DNA from: Dipetalonema caudispina
Lineage: Eukaryota; Nematoda; Chromadorea; Rhabditida; Onchocercidae
Direction of reading: 5' to 3'
Length of the DNA: 64,000 bases
Assembly (NCBI GenBank): GCA_013365325.1
Contig: JABVXV010000020.1
Location: forward strand, 248,001-312,000
This document shows, piece after piece, positions 15,001-28,648 of the stretch. Made by a program: the position numbers and the translations under genes. Numbering within the stretch: position 1 is the stretch's first letter; every line of letters starts with the position of its first letter. The notes below the pieces were generated by a model. The model was given only the letters and a program-made list of their open reading frames with translations, had not been told where the DNA came from and did no database searches.

Positions 15001-16342
15001 TTCATATTTTGTCCAGATGGTTCGCTCTGGCGAGCCGATGTATCCGGTGGAGTAGTGTTATGGTCACACTGTTACTCCGTTACAACTGATTCAGAATTGG
15101 TGGATTCTGGTGGTTAAATGTTACTGTTGGCTAGATTCTAAAGGCAAATTGGTTTCTTTGGCATTGGTTGTTTTGAGTAGAAATGTAGTTTGCAGTAAAG
15201 TAACGAGGAGTTTTGTTATCTGAGGTATTTAAATGGTTTTCTCAATACTGTTTCAGTATGGGTTTTGACCAATAAAGAAGTTCAACATCCTCATCATAAT
15301 TTTTGGTTGAATCTGCATAAGATTTTATCCATAGTTTACTTGCTTTATGAATATTCAACTAGATGGGCTTGGAATAAAAGTTTTTCCGAAGGAATTACTT
15401 CTACTTTATCCTGTTTAAAATCCAGAAGTTATATCCTACTGTAAATCTTTTAAGATAGCATTTATTACGAGCATATAAATTGATTTTAAAGCAGTGATTA
15501 TTCAGTGCAATTGGCTTATAAAATTTTTGTTGTGAAAAGATGTTAAAATGTTGAATTTCCTGCATATTATTTCAAATTTGGTTTCACTGCTTCCGATTCT
15601 CGATAGCATTAAGTTAAGCAATTATCTGTATAAAGTCAGTTTGTTGTTTCTGCATATTTTACTCTTTTATTGGGAGAGAGGTCCCCTAGCTTTGGTAAGC
15701 ATAAATTTGCTTCACTTAAAGGTATTTTTCTAAATTCTTCAGTTTATGTTTGCTTTATCATTAGCTTCCATTAAGTAACAGTGGTTTTGTTGCATTGGAT
15801 ATTTCTTTTAAAAGCTTTTTCTCTGTTTCTCGAAGTTAGTGCATGATAAACATATGTCAGTTTGCTCAGGCTTAATTCGAGTATCTCTTGGTACGAAAAT
15901 CAAAGGCGTTATGAGTTGTTAGAAGAATTTCTTTGCTTCAACAGCTGCTGTTGTTAACAGATGACAATAATTGAAGTTCCACTTCATTTGTCGCTGTTAC
16001 TCGAAATAAGAAGTGTTCACAGTAAATAGGTGAAGGAAGGAAGTGTGTAATATTTTTTATATTTTAGAAACAAAATTAACTTTAAAGGAGACTGTGAAAA
16101 ATATAATGGAGATTAAAACCAACTATCAGTGATCAAAAACTAGCTGTTGGTGTGAATCAGCGTTTAAAAGTAATCTTTTTACTGGAACAAGCTTGGATAA
16201 ACCTGAAGGATAGAAAACAGGGTTACTTCGATTTTAGTTAAAATAATGCAGAAATACCGTATGCACACACAAAAAAAAAACTAATCAATAAACATTAATT
16301 TCAGCAATATTGCTTATTTTTCATTCTCTGGTTCAGACCGTT
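6018..16342. other. Gene-poor region upstream of the bHLH gene
   Basis: About 10 kb on the 5' side of the achaete-scute-like gene contains no confident gene. Most is AT-rich, but GC-richer blocks stand out at about 6510-6660, 7780-7960, 9170-9285, 9680-9800, 10640-10800 and 13020-13150. They carry candidate transcription-factor motifs and are plausible enhancers. A different composition appears at 14980-15250, where short minus-strand open stretches look weakly protein-like. Poly-T runs occur at about 10591-10612 and 14545-14561. Confidence 0.5.
6510..6660. promoter_or_regulatory. GC-rich candidate promoter/enhancer of the bHLH gene
   Basis: This block is clearly richer in G and C than its surroundings and lies about 0.5-0.65 kb upstream of the bHLH start codon. 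It contains an E-box CAACTG (6575-6580), a KLF/Sp-like CCACGCCCCT (6599-6608) and an octamer-like ATATGCAAA (6639-6647). Those motif classes bind bHLH, Krueppel-like and POU factors. That this block regulates the gene is inferred from position and composition only. Confidence 0.35.
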
Positions 16343-18413
16343 TCAATAGATCGCGACACAGAAACTTGGTGTTTCTGGTGCTTCAATTGGTATTTGAGTT
16401 GTCGTCGAGACAGTTGTAGCTTCCGATGTTTGTGGGGAGGATTCAAGATGTGTTTCTGTGAATAAACTGAATAGATTTGTCTTGTCACCGAATAGACTAT
16501 CCATTTGCTGGAAAACAATATACAACTCAAATGTCGAAGTGTATTTACGATTCTTAAGAGAATAAAATGGCTGTATTAAAAGAAGCAAAATTTGGATATT
16601 CCTCTAATTTTTCGAATAAAATCCATTATTACCTGTTGAATGGAGGAAGACAAATATTTCTGATAGGCTGTCATTTTGTTATCGAACGTCTTCAGCTCTT
16701 TCACTTCTTCTGGCGTCAAGTCCCGTACAGGTGTTCGTCCCACATATATTTTATTATTCTGCAGTACAATCTTTTATCATATTTGTTATTTTTTAATGGC
16801 TGCAGCTTCCAATCTTTTCCATACCACAACTTTTAAACTATTAGTTGGAATGCATCTAAACCAACATTCAGTTTTCAACAGCAGTACTTATCAAATCAAT
16901 TGTAAAAATACCTGAACCATGCAGCCATCGAAGTAGTACTGAGTAGTATCAGCAGCAGTGCAGAAGGATGGTTTTTTGGGTGGTTTGGGTAAATTCTTGT
17001 CTGCGAGAGAGGACAAAATCTTTGAACCTTTTTCGCTGTGCCGCGCTATTTGCCATCCTTTACGTCTTTCTTCCAAGGATAATTTTAGTTCCTATAGAAG
17101 TGGGTTTTATTACTCTTGAAGTTTATATTATAAGATTGACCAATTTTTATGAATTCTAGTCCTGATTGCCTTTAAAGCCACATTAAGATAAAATAATTTG
17201 AGTGACAACGAATAAAAATATCATTTCAAAAGACTTAGAGCCAAGGATAGCCCTATTCTCACTGCTTGGCCTTTTGACGGTTCCAGAACATCCCTTTAGT
17301 CCCATATTTTTTCTAGAGAAATAAGGTTGAACAATGATGACACCATTTAGTCCGTTTAGTACGCTGAATGAAAAAACTGCTCGGTTTAGTTGAGTTTAGT
17401 AAATTTAACCACAGGAAGTGATGAGATCATACATGTAAAAGTATATTCTTTATGGATTAAAAATAATATTGAAAATATCATTTGCATTATTGATATTCAG
17501 AATTTAAAATTGTTTAGGATATGTTTCTTACCTCTTTGTATTTACCTGACTCTTCGACATACCGTGCAAGCTCTCTCTGTTCTTCCGCGGTCAGTTCTCG
17601 AAGAAAGAAGCCGTTAGCAAACAGTTTATTATCCTGTAAATTGTGATTTTTTAGATGAACCCAAGTATTCTTGATCACTGGTAATTATGGCAAATGTTTC
17701 CTTTTACTTCATTTTTTTTTTCATCTCCTGTAGTTTCACCACTTGCAGTGCTTTTTCTCTCTTCATTACTAAGAAAATTAAAACAAGATCTTTCAAATAT
17801 CTTCGAAAATCATACTACGACCACACATCCGGCAGTCCCACCAATTCCAGCAACGTTGAATCCAGCGAAACGTTTGTTGTACCTTTTCACTACACCTGCC
17901 TCCACCACTGTTATCACGAATAGTAACAAACTGTATGAAAAATAATTAGTAGTTCGATACGTAGATATTTGACATGACAGTGAAAGAAAACTATTTGATT
18001 TTATATTCTCTGTTATTTTTCATTTGCTATATTCATGAGTCACGTAGATTATTGGTATTATCTTTATAATTGATCCTCAAATTTTCAACAGAATTTGAAA
18101 ACGAAATTGGAAATCATTTACCCACAGTAATTATGATTAGAATTTGGATTGAAGTTTTATGAATGTAATGTTAAAATAGTTGTTTTTCATTCCCACTTTT
18201 GATGTCTCCAAAGAACAAAATTTAATGAACAGTGTATGGTAATGAACAATATGAGGGATTAATTTAAAACAGCTGGTTTTTATGCTGTGCGAAAATAGGG
18301 ATTTTGAAGGTAATTTTCGATGATGCAATTAAATCAATTATTATTTCCAGTTGTGGATGAAATTATTAAAAAATTGCTTACAATGATATTTTTAACGATC
18401 CGGGTAGTGCCAT
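16343..18413 (-). CDS. Aspin / Ov33-like pepsin-inhibitor-3 family secreted antigen
   Basis: Six exons (18413-18382, 17930-17816, 17633-17532, 17091-16912, 16758-16633, 16507-16343) give about 239 residues with consistent phases. The N-terminus ([20 protein letters not shown], then EAG) is a signal peptide split by intron 1, so the product is secreted. Two related repeats follow: [18 protein letters not shown] (about 51-68) and [18 protein letters not shown] (about 145-162). Between them lie [10 protein letters not shown] and [10 protein letters not shown] low-complexity Thr/Ser/Pro tail ends [12 protein letters not shown]. This layout matches the nematode pepsin-inhibitor-3 (aspin) family, whose Ascaris member inhibits pepsin-like aspartic proteases, and especially the longer filarial Ov33/Bm33 antigens. 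Cysteines at about residue 46, in FDGC and in both PSFC motifs are probably disulphide-bonded. The donor of exon 2 is ambiguous by one codon. The exact target protease cannot be read from sequence. Confidence 0.93.
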
Positions 18414-19278
18414 CCTGTTTTATCAGAATGTCAGATAATTAAACATAGTAAAAATATTGCAAATTGAATCCTATATTTTGTGATTTAAATTACTGAAAAA
18501 TCCTTCGCTATTTTAACTATTATTTGTACTGCAATACTTCTCTTTATACATATGAGAAATATAGACAAAAGAAACTGCTGCTGCTACTGCTGCTGCAGAA
18601 TGAATAATTTTTGATATCTAAAGGATATATAGAAGATAATCAAATAAATACGAGGATTTTTGTAAATCATTACTTAAAAAACTCTAATATAGAAAGAAAA
18701 CATACCAGAGAAGAATTTTCATAATTGTTTTTAAAGTCGGACTTATTGCCAGATTATATAATCAAATCGATCCTGCAAAATTGAATTGTTTGAGAAGGAA
18801 ATCTTTTGCTATGAAAGAAAAAATTTTTTAAAAGTGAGTTGAATTAACGTGACGAACGAAATGTTAATGTATAATAAATATATAATAAGAAAATGTACTC
18901 TTAGCAAAAGTAAACTGAATTTAAAAAAATAAAATGGCAATGTGAAAATGAAAAGCTTCAATTAAAAGGATGAAAAGATTAAAGTACTTTTTGTTAATTA
19001 ATCTTCTCTTTCAAATCCAAGAAGAAATGATATCATATGATTGCTTAGAAGAGAAACAAATAAACGACTAGAAGATCAAAAGAAGATTAACTTGTTATCT
19101 TCAATTTGCTAGGCAAAAGATTAGTCATTCATTTTTATTGTTTCTCAAACATTGGTGGAAATTCGAAAATTTATATTTAATATTTGTCTTTAGTGTAAAA
19201 TATTGTTAATAAAATTCATACTACTACTCAAATAAGGGATCATTCTAGACTTTTGCTAACAATTATACTTGAATACAA

Positions 19279-19331
<53 letters not shown>

Positions 19332-22300
19332 TTAGGAGTATCGCATTTGATTGCTACTTTAGCTGAATAGAAAAATGTTTTGTAGGATTACACAATCAAT
19401 TCTTAAATCATAGATAAGAAATTTTTATCACAACAATTATTTTTAAATCACAAACAATAGCCAATGTAGCTTTGTGGTAGATTGACTTCACATGTAACAA
19501 CAATTTTCAACAATTTAGTTTCAGTTACAGTTATACTTGCGTGAAATGAGCATGTCACAAACAAAAACTGGTTCTTCTTCACAAACAAAAGATACGGTTT
19601 TTTTTTTTTTTTTTTGTAGTATACGCAAAAAGTATGATGTATCTATTGGAGGATTCTTTCATGTAATTTGTAAGAAAAGATGAGAATTGTATGTTTGTAA
19701 TGATTATCAAATTGAGATAAAAAAAAAAAACTTCTACCAAAAGCGCTTATTTAATGTAGTGAAGTATTGTAGATGATGAAGAGAAGTAGAATTCTAACAA
19801 CAATAATAATGTGTATCATCATGTGATACATTCATCATCTTACCAGCCTAAATATGACGAAAATGTGTCATGAAATTTCATGAATTCATTATATACATGA
19901 AATTTTAGAAATCTGACAAGCACATTCTGATCAACCATTCAGTGAATATTATTGAGTGAACTAATTCTACGGATTTGTTTCCATTTTATCAAAATAAAGA
20001 ATATATAATCTAATTAGAAATTGAATTTAAAGCTAAAACAGAAATCTAACATTTACAGCTATCGTTGATAGCAAAGATTGACAAATCAATTTAAAATTGA
20101 AAGTTTCGAAATCAATTTCGATTCACAAAATGATTGATACAACAGATCGTAGTCATTAGCTGCATCTCTTCGAACTAAAACGATCATATGATGCTCTAAA
20201 TGATAGAGAAATATGAACTTTTATGAAGTGAAAGCAATAAAAAATTGAAAGAAATAAACATCAGGAAGAGTTAGTCCTATGATAGGTATCCATCATAGCT
20301 TTTACCTTTAGCACAAACAAATCGATTAATCATACATACAGACGAGAAAGCAATCACATCGTCTATTATCCGATAGAGATGTAGTCAATAATAGATTCTT
20401 TGGTTAAATAAACAAATCATCTCAACTTCTCAATATAGTTAAAAGGATATAATGGGTTTATTATATTTCGAAAGTTTGGATTTCTCTGAATGATTTGTTC
20501 CGGTTTTATTAAATAATAGAGGAAGCTGTTAACAATTTAACTTAAACGAAGTTTGATTTATGACCATTTCAATTGAACAATCATTTTCCAGGAAGTTTCG
20601 TGAAACAGTATGAGTCATCATCTAACACTTAAAATCATTTATACGTTTACCTTTTTTGCTCTTTTATAATGTAATTTTTAAAATGTATCACTTTTCCATA
20701 CAACTTTTCCTAATTTTCGAAATGAAAATATAATAATAATAACACTTATTTTATATCAATTCGATCCTTTTGAAAATAGTTCTATTTGATCAATATCATC
20801 ATTATCGGTACTATCAAGATTATCCGAGAAGTCAATGTTTTCTTCTAAATGTCGAAAATGATAGCTAACTAATAGATCGTTCTATTTAATGGACCATTGG
20901 TTGAGTTAATGACAATTCGAGTTAAAATTTTTTTTGGTTCAGGAACGGAGTTTCACGATTGCGATAAAGAATACTTGCAAAACGATCTTCCAATAGAAAT
21001 CTTTGAATAACATTTTTCTTCATCCATTTTATACATGGTTGATTGAGAGTAAGAAAATACAAAAAAGCATGGGAGTGATAAGTAATATCATCTGGGGTTA
21101 TCAGTTGTGTAATTTTAGCAAGATAGATAAAGATAAAACATATGGCACAAGTAACAAGAAGAATAAATTTTGGTTAAAAGAGCTGAAGATAAGAGTACAA
21201 CCGATTGTGATAACCTTCGAGAGAATGGAATGATGTCAGTTGTATCGATTGTTAAACGATAACGATCAAATATATCAGATGCATTGAATGTCAAATATAT
21301 TGATAGATTTCACCATGATCAAACCTTTGATCTTAGCTTTTATGAAATCACTGTAAGAACTAATGAAATTTATTCATCATTAAAAGCAATTCTATTTGTT
21401 TTCTTCTTGTCAATATGATTTGTAAAAATATTGCGAAATATTTGATTATTCATAGAATTGTGATATTGTTAGGAAAGAAACAAAAAAAAAAAAGAAAAAA
21501 AAAAGGTAAATATACTGATAGTGTTTTGATGAAAGCAGGTATGAATTAAATCTGAATTCTGAAATAATTGGCAACATTAATTATTAATTATCTAAAAAAT
21601 GAGCATCAGCAGTTTAAAGTGCGGAATAAGGAAGAAATGATACATATATTATTGAGAACATTAACTTATTTAACAAAAAAGATAACTTTGAAATTATAAA
21701 TAATTTTCATAGAGTAGTTTAATTTGAAAAATTTAATCATGCAAAGACAATGTATTATATTTGGGAAATTTAACAGTTAAAGCTTTCGGTATCTGAAATT
21801 TCAACTGATTTGAACGGATTATAAGTCTCACTTATGAAATTGTGAATATGTACTGACACGAAAATTGAGGGATCAGTGAACAATTTTAAATTTGTGAGAG
21901 CTAATCGAGTAAATTTGTGACAGTAACGATGATTATATAATATTATGGAAAGGGTAGGGTTATTTGAATTCATAATAAGCTGTCAGATTTTTTTTTTTTT
22001 TTTTTTTTTTTTCATGAAATAATTGTTGGAGGTAAAATTGAAATTCAGTAAAAATATTACTGTAAGAAATATTACATGCTATTGATATGAAATGATTGAA
22101 AATTGCTGAAAAAGAGAAATTTAGATAGAAAAGGATTGTCAACTAATCATTTAGCGATTTTAATGTCACAATACTGTATGATACATGATATGTTGTTAAC
22201 CAGTTGTTAATTTGTTTTCTATACCTTATATGATTCATAACTATTAAGGTTTTATGATTAAAATTCCTTTTCCGAGGTCTAAAATGGTTAAATGCATGTT

Positions 22301-24170
22301 ACAGGAGAAGAGTTGGGTATGTAATCATTATTTGATGTGAGTTCTATTGTTCTTATCATTGATATGGTTAACAATTATATCAAATAAATTTTGGTATATT
22401 TACCAACAAACAATGTGTTAAAACAAAAAACTATTCTTATATAATTTTGTTTAAAATTGAAAATTCTTAAATATTAATTTATAAGAGCAAAATTTTGAAG
22501 AAAAAAAGGAACTTTACCGGTACTTTTCAAATTATCATCAAGATGAAATTAGGATTTATCACGGTTATTTGAAAGGTCTCTTCAAATGAACTGAAAAGAA
22601 TTTTTTAATTAAATAGTTTAAGAAAGGACAATGATTTATGATGGTGGTCTAAAACCTAGAAGAATTAATTACTTCGGATCCCGTTCTATTCTTAACATAT
22701 CTCACAGATATGAGCTTTTTCCATTGCAACGATCATGAATAGATCAGCAAACAGTTTAGAGGGGATTTTTAAAAAATTGATGAGAAAATAACAAAGGATT
22801 TAAATAAACTCCAATGACACAAATTTTTTTTCTTTTCTTAGAAAACGCACAGTTTTCAGAAGGATGAATCAGCCCATAACTATAACATAAATCATTTTTG
22901 GATGTTTAAATCTTTCCGTTAAAATTGTTACATTTCATGGAAAAAAATATTACAACAAAAGATCATTTTTTTTTTCCATCATTTTTAAGTTAATGCGGAT
23001 GGATTGAATTATTTCGAAATTCAGAATTGATTTTTGGAATCGATAAAGAAGACAAAAGATAAATACTATGAGCATATTCAAAGAACTGTAATTCGTTAGG
23101 GCTTCTTCTTTTCATCATAAAAAAACCTCCTATGATTCATTTTTTTAGTGCTTCACCTACTGAAAACATAAATAACTGATAGCAAAATTAGACAAAACGG
23201 TTGAAAAATGAACCTTTCTCGAAGGGACATTTAATATCATGAAATTAAGGAGGAAATGTAGTGAATAAGTAGTAGTCATAGATGTTTGAAATGTCAAGAA
23301 AATGATAACATTTTAGTGGATAATCAACACTTTCTTATTCTACTCCGAGCCATCGATAGATGTATTGTACGGCTGCTCATCATCCAACTAATGATGGTGT
23401 TGACCTACATTGTAGTGAATTTTCACCTCTTCTCATTCTTTATCTCTTTTTTTTTTTTAATTTAACTTTATAGGAAGAGATATTTTGATGCCATCAAGAA
23501 AAACCATCATTCGAAGGTCAAAACGTTTCCAAACAGTTGTGCTACACCTTCTCCTCCGTTTGCTTATTGTTCAAAATTAGGACACCATACTCGAGAAAAA
23601 AAGTACTGACCCAGCAACAAAAACAGAAAATTATGAATCGTATGAAAACGGTAAAACTCATATCTGAAAATATATATTTTCAACGACCTAATAAGACATA
23701 CGGATGAAATTTGGTGTTTTAGAATATCATCAAATCAAATCTGTGTTCCATGAATTCTATGAATCAGTGAGCTATTAAAAATTTCAGACCAAATATTTAT
23801 TTACAATTATGTACATGGTCTCAAAACAGCTCAGTAATGTGTATGAATATATGTCTTCTAAATAGTGAACAGCATATGAATTTGACCAAAAATTATCTTA
23901 TATCCAGCAAATAAGACTGTTCAATAAGAAATTCAGCAGCGTATGAAGAAAAACGGATGCTGACACACTAAATACTACATAAAGTATAGGACAATCAATG
24001 CTGCTACAAACACATAAGAAAGCATCGGCAATTTCTCGTTGAAACATCTGGCACAAGTTTTAAAATGATGTTCAAATTTGGAAAGCAATTCTGCGAAATG
24101 ACATAGGTAATTGAAAGAGATGAATAAAAATAATCATGTTTTTCTATTATATTACAATGACGTGTCGAAA
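18414..24170. other. Intergenic region, no intact gene
   Basis: This 5.7 kb lies between the start of the aspin gene and the 3' end of the BRAP gene. It is AT-rich with an AAT microsatellite at about 19280-19331 and poly-T/A tracts (for example 19599-19616 and 21989-22012). A weak open stretch at 23469-23609 resembles part of a CCHC zinc knuckle. No exon chain with consistent phases was found. Confidence 0.55.
19280..19331. repeat. (AAT)n microsatellite
   Basis: About 17 uninterrupted trinucleotide units of AAT/ATA. A simple-sequence repeat in intergenic DNA. Confidence 0.95.
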
Positions 24171-27100
24171 TTACTTTTTCTTACGCCTGCGGTTTCTCAC
24201 TGGAGTACGCTGAGGTGGATCTGCTACAATTACACAACCTTCATTAACCTCCTGAAAAGTTGAAACAAAAATCCAATATCTTTGGCAACTTGCTAAACTC
24301 AGTAGCAAACTAATGATATTACCCAAACTGTGAACATTATTAGTTATTGCAGAGCATTAGCCATAGATGGTGCTTGATCTCTCTGTTTTTCAGTTGTTCC
24401 CTCATTCAGTTATGATTTCCCAGTTAATGAGAATAACATGTGAAAGAATAACCTGTTCAGTAACTTGATTCATTTCAACTGCATCCTTTATTTTAGTTTC
24501 AGCTTCGAAGTGCATCATTAAGTCACGAATTTGTTCATTAAGATCATTCACTGTCTGAAAATGCATAGTATGTTAAAGCCTTTCGATTTGATAACTAAAA
24601 ATGATACTTACAGCAACGTATTTTTCATGTAAACTGGTATTTTTGGCTTCCATTTCTGCCAATCTCGTAGACCACTTTTCCTGATCGGATCGTAATAACT
24701 TGTTTAAAGCACGTTCCTCTGCTAATTCTGTTAGCGCCTATAAATCGGTTTCAGAATTTCAACAACTTAAATATCAGCAAGTGCCTGCCAGAAACCGTCA
24801 GATAAATAGCTGGCAATCTCAACTATTCCAAAATTTTCAATGAATTAGAGTTTGAAAAATTCAGTTAAAAGTAAAAAACTTGTAAAACTCTGTGCAGGGA
24901 TCAAAGACGCTTGCGGGTTGATCTTATCACAATTTTAGCTTTACTATATATTTGGAAAAGAAATATTACTTTGTTTAATTTACTCTGAGTATTTTGATGC
25001 TTTTTTTCAATAGTGCGCCGCTGTTGTGTACAGAAAGCTAAACTTTTTTTCAATTCATCGCATTCCTGTCGTGTTTCCTCGACTTCCCTTTCAAGACTAT
25101 CAACCTATAAACTAATTTATCTTTCAAATTAAACTGAACTTGAAAAGGTTTTTTTTCCTAACACTTCTACTATAAGGTAACTTGTCATCTCGAATAGAAA
25201 AGAAAAACTTTCTAGCATCCTCATAGGTATATTGCAACGCAGTGATGTATGAAACGAGACTGAATACTTTTACTTCACCTATTATCAAGCAGTGACAAGC
25301 ATTGCTGATGAGTTACTAACTGGATTTCTTCTCAAACTTTACAAATTTTATTCCAAAAATACAAAACCTGAGCCTGATTATGCTTCTCTAGCGTGCTAAA
25401 TAGTCGTTCTTGTTCATTCATTTTTGTCTCGTAAAATATCCTTTGATATTCCAGTTGACTCGTGAGCAAACAAGTATACTCCAACTGGATCGATTCTAAC
25501 TTTTCGCCCGGATTTTCCTACAAAAGTGTAATGTTTATGAAGTTTAAAATTCAAATAAGGAAGTTTAGTTTTTACATCAAGATGTTCCTTAAGAAGAAAA
25601 TGATTTTTCTGAACTGCCTAGTTAGAATGAACATACACCGCTATCACTAACACCGCTTCTTCTGTATTCGACCATTTTACCATCAGGTGAGCTTTGTATC
25701 AAGCGATGCACATAATTGTCACCCGCATAATCCCATACACGTTCACCACCAATTTCCAAAGTGAATGTGTGTGAAGTTGTTTCAAAATGTCTGTAATGAA
25801 AGATAAAGTGATAACGTATCCCTATTGCTGGAACCACTTATTCTAAAATTGTAGAAATGCTCAACCGTTAAGCGCGTGTAAAGATAAACAAAACGATCAA
25901 AAGAAGGTAGAAACTATGGCCTGTATAATCACTGTTGCACTAGGAAGATACGATTAACATAAATCCTAGGTTGTTAATCAATAACATAGCCTTATGGCTA
26001 AGATGCTAACCTATAAGCATGACCTTCTACATATCGACCGCAACCAATATTTCCACAAACTAAGCATATCCATAGATCTGTAGTTTTTCCGCAAACAGAG
26101 CACTTTTGATCTGCCACCAATTCAGGCGTTTGACTATGCCGACATACTGGACATCTGAAAGTATTAATAGAAACCAGCTTATAAAAGTATCACTAATGAA
26201 TAGATGAGAATTCATGAAAACTCAATTAAGAACTTCGAGAGTGTTTAAATGAACTACATCTTACGTCGTATCCGCCCACTGCTCTAAACATTCAGCATGA
26301 AAAGTATGATTACATAGAATAGTCAGCACACCATCATCCATACGCTCCAAACATACCGCACATGTTGGTAGTTCCGTCATGTTTTCAGCAGGTAGACTAC
26401 CACCAGCTTCTTCACGAACCTTAAAAATCAAACTCTTGAAAAATCCACGATTTAAAAATGAGATAAATCCCTTCTCCTCTTCTTCCTCCCACCCTGCCCT
26501 TTTCCTACGTCATGTATACGGTTATTATTGCAGGAATATAAATTTAACGACTGTAAAGAGAATCGAACGTAAAGAAAAGGTGTCTAAAAAGTAAGGAGGG
26601 TTGTAATAAAAACATGTTATTTTACAAGAACAAATGAGGATCAAGAGAATATACCGATTCGATCTTTTCAACGAAGACGAGGGAACACTCTTCTGGTTCA
26701 ATTGCATTATATGTTATACCATTGTATTCGTCGTAAAAACGAACAGCGGCATCCTAAATTGAATAAAAATCATTAAAGTACTTTCATTATTCCGTTTCAC
26801 TCTTTACAATGAGACAGTCCCAAGATCATAAGTATTACCCTAAAAGAGAAATAGATATAGGCAAAATGTTTAATTTAATCTTTATTTCGATATGTTAGAG
26901 TGAAAATTATTGAAATCTTGTGCTTACATGAGATCGGAAGTTAATAATAACCATATACTGATTTGGTGTTGAATCACGTATCACTTTCATTGCAGTAATA
27001 TACTGTGAACTTGGTGCAATAAATCTTAGCAACTCGCGACATGAAAGTAATGATGGGACTCCTAACATGCATAGTATTGAACAATCATCTCTTACGGAAT

Positions 27101-28227
27101 TCGCTTCTCTGAAGATGGTTGCTGCGTTATTATTTCACTTATTTTACAAATGTAACTGATCTATGTTTAAAAACTGTAAAAAACAAATCACTGAGATAAC
27201 TGTTGACATTTCGAATTTCGACAGAATCGAAAGGACGTACTTCTTTTTATAAAAATGAAGTATCCCTGATGTTTTTTCGACAAATGGATTTCCGGAGAAG
27301 AATGAGATATTGCATATATCTGAAAAACGACATGTCATATTCAGAATTAATGTTGTTCTGACGTCTGAGTACAGCGATAATGAAAGAATCATTTTTGCTT
27401 ATCGAAGTTTGGTCAATCTGGTTGACCAAAACCATGATATTCCAAGTAAAATCGAGTGGAAAAAAGTATAAGTAAAGTGATAAATCAATAAAACTTAGAT
27501 TAATTAATCATTTAACTCTAACCCGATCCTTCACCAGTTGCTTTTGAAGAAAGGGAAGAACCGGAAGCAACTGTTTGTACGGATGCAGGCTCCTCTTGGC
27601 CATCAGGAGTGAGAGATTTCTGTTTATTCGATGCTGTTTGATCCTTAGAGAAAGTTTGCACAATTATTTCGGTGTATTTTCGATTGCCTAAGCACTGTGC
27701 TTGCATCGATGTTTGTTCAACCTAAATAACGCCACAATAGTATATGTTTCAAGTGCGTTTATGCACATATTACAAATGATGCATAGAAATAAGTTCTACT
27801 GCATATACCAGCAATGAAACATTTTCAGTTTGATTTAATAAATTCCAAGAAATGACGTAACCGATTCTACCGCCTTGTCGGCGCTAGCTAGTAGCAAAGC
27901 GTCCCCTTCAATTTTAGACTGCGCATCCACTTTTTTATGTTTCTTCTTTTCTGCCATTAATTTCCTTTCAGGTTGTATCTTATTTTTCACTTCTAAAATT
28001 CCTGCACAATAAAAAAAGTAGAAAAATTAAATCTTATGAAATTTACTTCATTTATTTCCTCAATTTTTATAAAAACCATTTAGAAATTACCACAATTCCA
28101 TATAGTGTTTTATAATGTGCATTTCAGATAAAGAAATAATACCGTTAAAACCGGCAGACTCGAACTTAATGAACGGTGCACCAGTTTGTATTTCCAAACG
28201 TATTGTAATCGAAGCCACTTTGCTCAT
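24171..28227 (-). CDS. brap-2: BRAP/BRAP2-type RING E3 ubiquitin ligase
   Basis: Fourteen exons encode about 609 residues: 28227-28143, 28001-27862, 27721-27523, 27319-27241, 27108-26928, 26753-26655, 26419-26265, 26154-26011, 25790-25637, 25517-25368, 25104-24970, 24737-24612, 24554-24453, 24251-24171. All phases match. The BRAP2 RRM-like region (about 150-262) contains [25 protein letters not shown]2 finger follows (about 280-316: [17 protein letters not shown]), then a ubiquitin-binding UBP zinc finger (about 325-400: [33 protein letters not shown]). After that comes a long coiled coil rich in Glu, Lys and Gln (about 415-580) and a basic tail ending RRRKKK. This order is diagnostic of BRAP (IMP), which in animals restrains Ras-MAPK scaffolding and acts as a ubiquitin ligase. 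Length is close to the human protein (592). A TTTCAG acceptor ends 3 nt before the ATG, suggesting spliced-leader addition. Confidence 0.95.
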
Positions 28228-28648
28228 CAACTGAAATAGAAAACTAAATGAAATAAAAAACATAAAAATTATGAAGTAAAATTATCTAAAGTGTACAGAA
28301 ATACATATAGTAAATTATTTGAAAAATATAAATTACTCTACAGATGTCAAAGCGATTATCCAATAAAAGTTTCCGATTTATAACCTATATAAAAAATTTC
28401 AAACTTTTAAGTTCAATTTTGCAAAATCGGTTTTAAAAGCTTTTTCTTAAACGATAACCTATGCTCATCCCTTTCCTTACCTATCTGTCTCTTCTGATCT
28501 TCCCCTCCAATAGTTCGTCGGATGGGAAAAATAGTGAGAAGAGAGTGAAATTTAATAATCAATTCCAACGATCTCATTCCATTTTCATAATAAACTTCAG
28601 TAATCCAAATATGTCATCGTACCATAGCGACATCAATGAAAAATTATT

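Noticed and set aside
15000..15800. T- and G-rich stretch suspected as nuclear mitochondrial DNA
   Set aside because: No recognisable mitochondrial protein or rRNA segment could be read in any frame.
21003..21233. 76-codon plus-strand open frame
   Set aside because: No known motif, no splice context, AT-driven composition.
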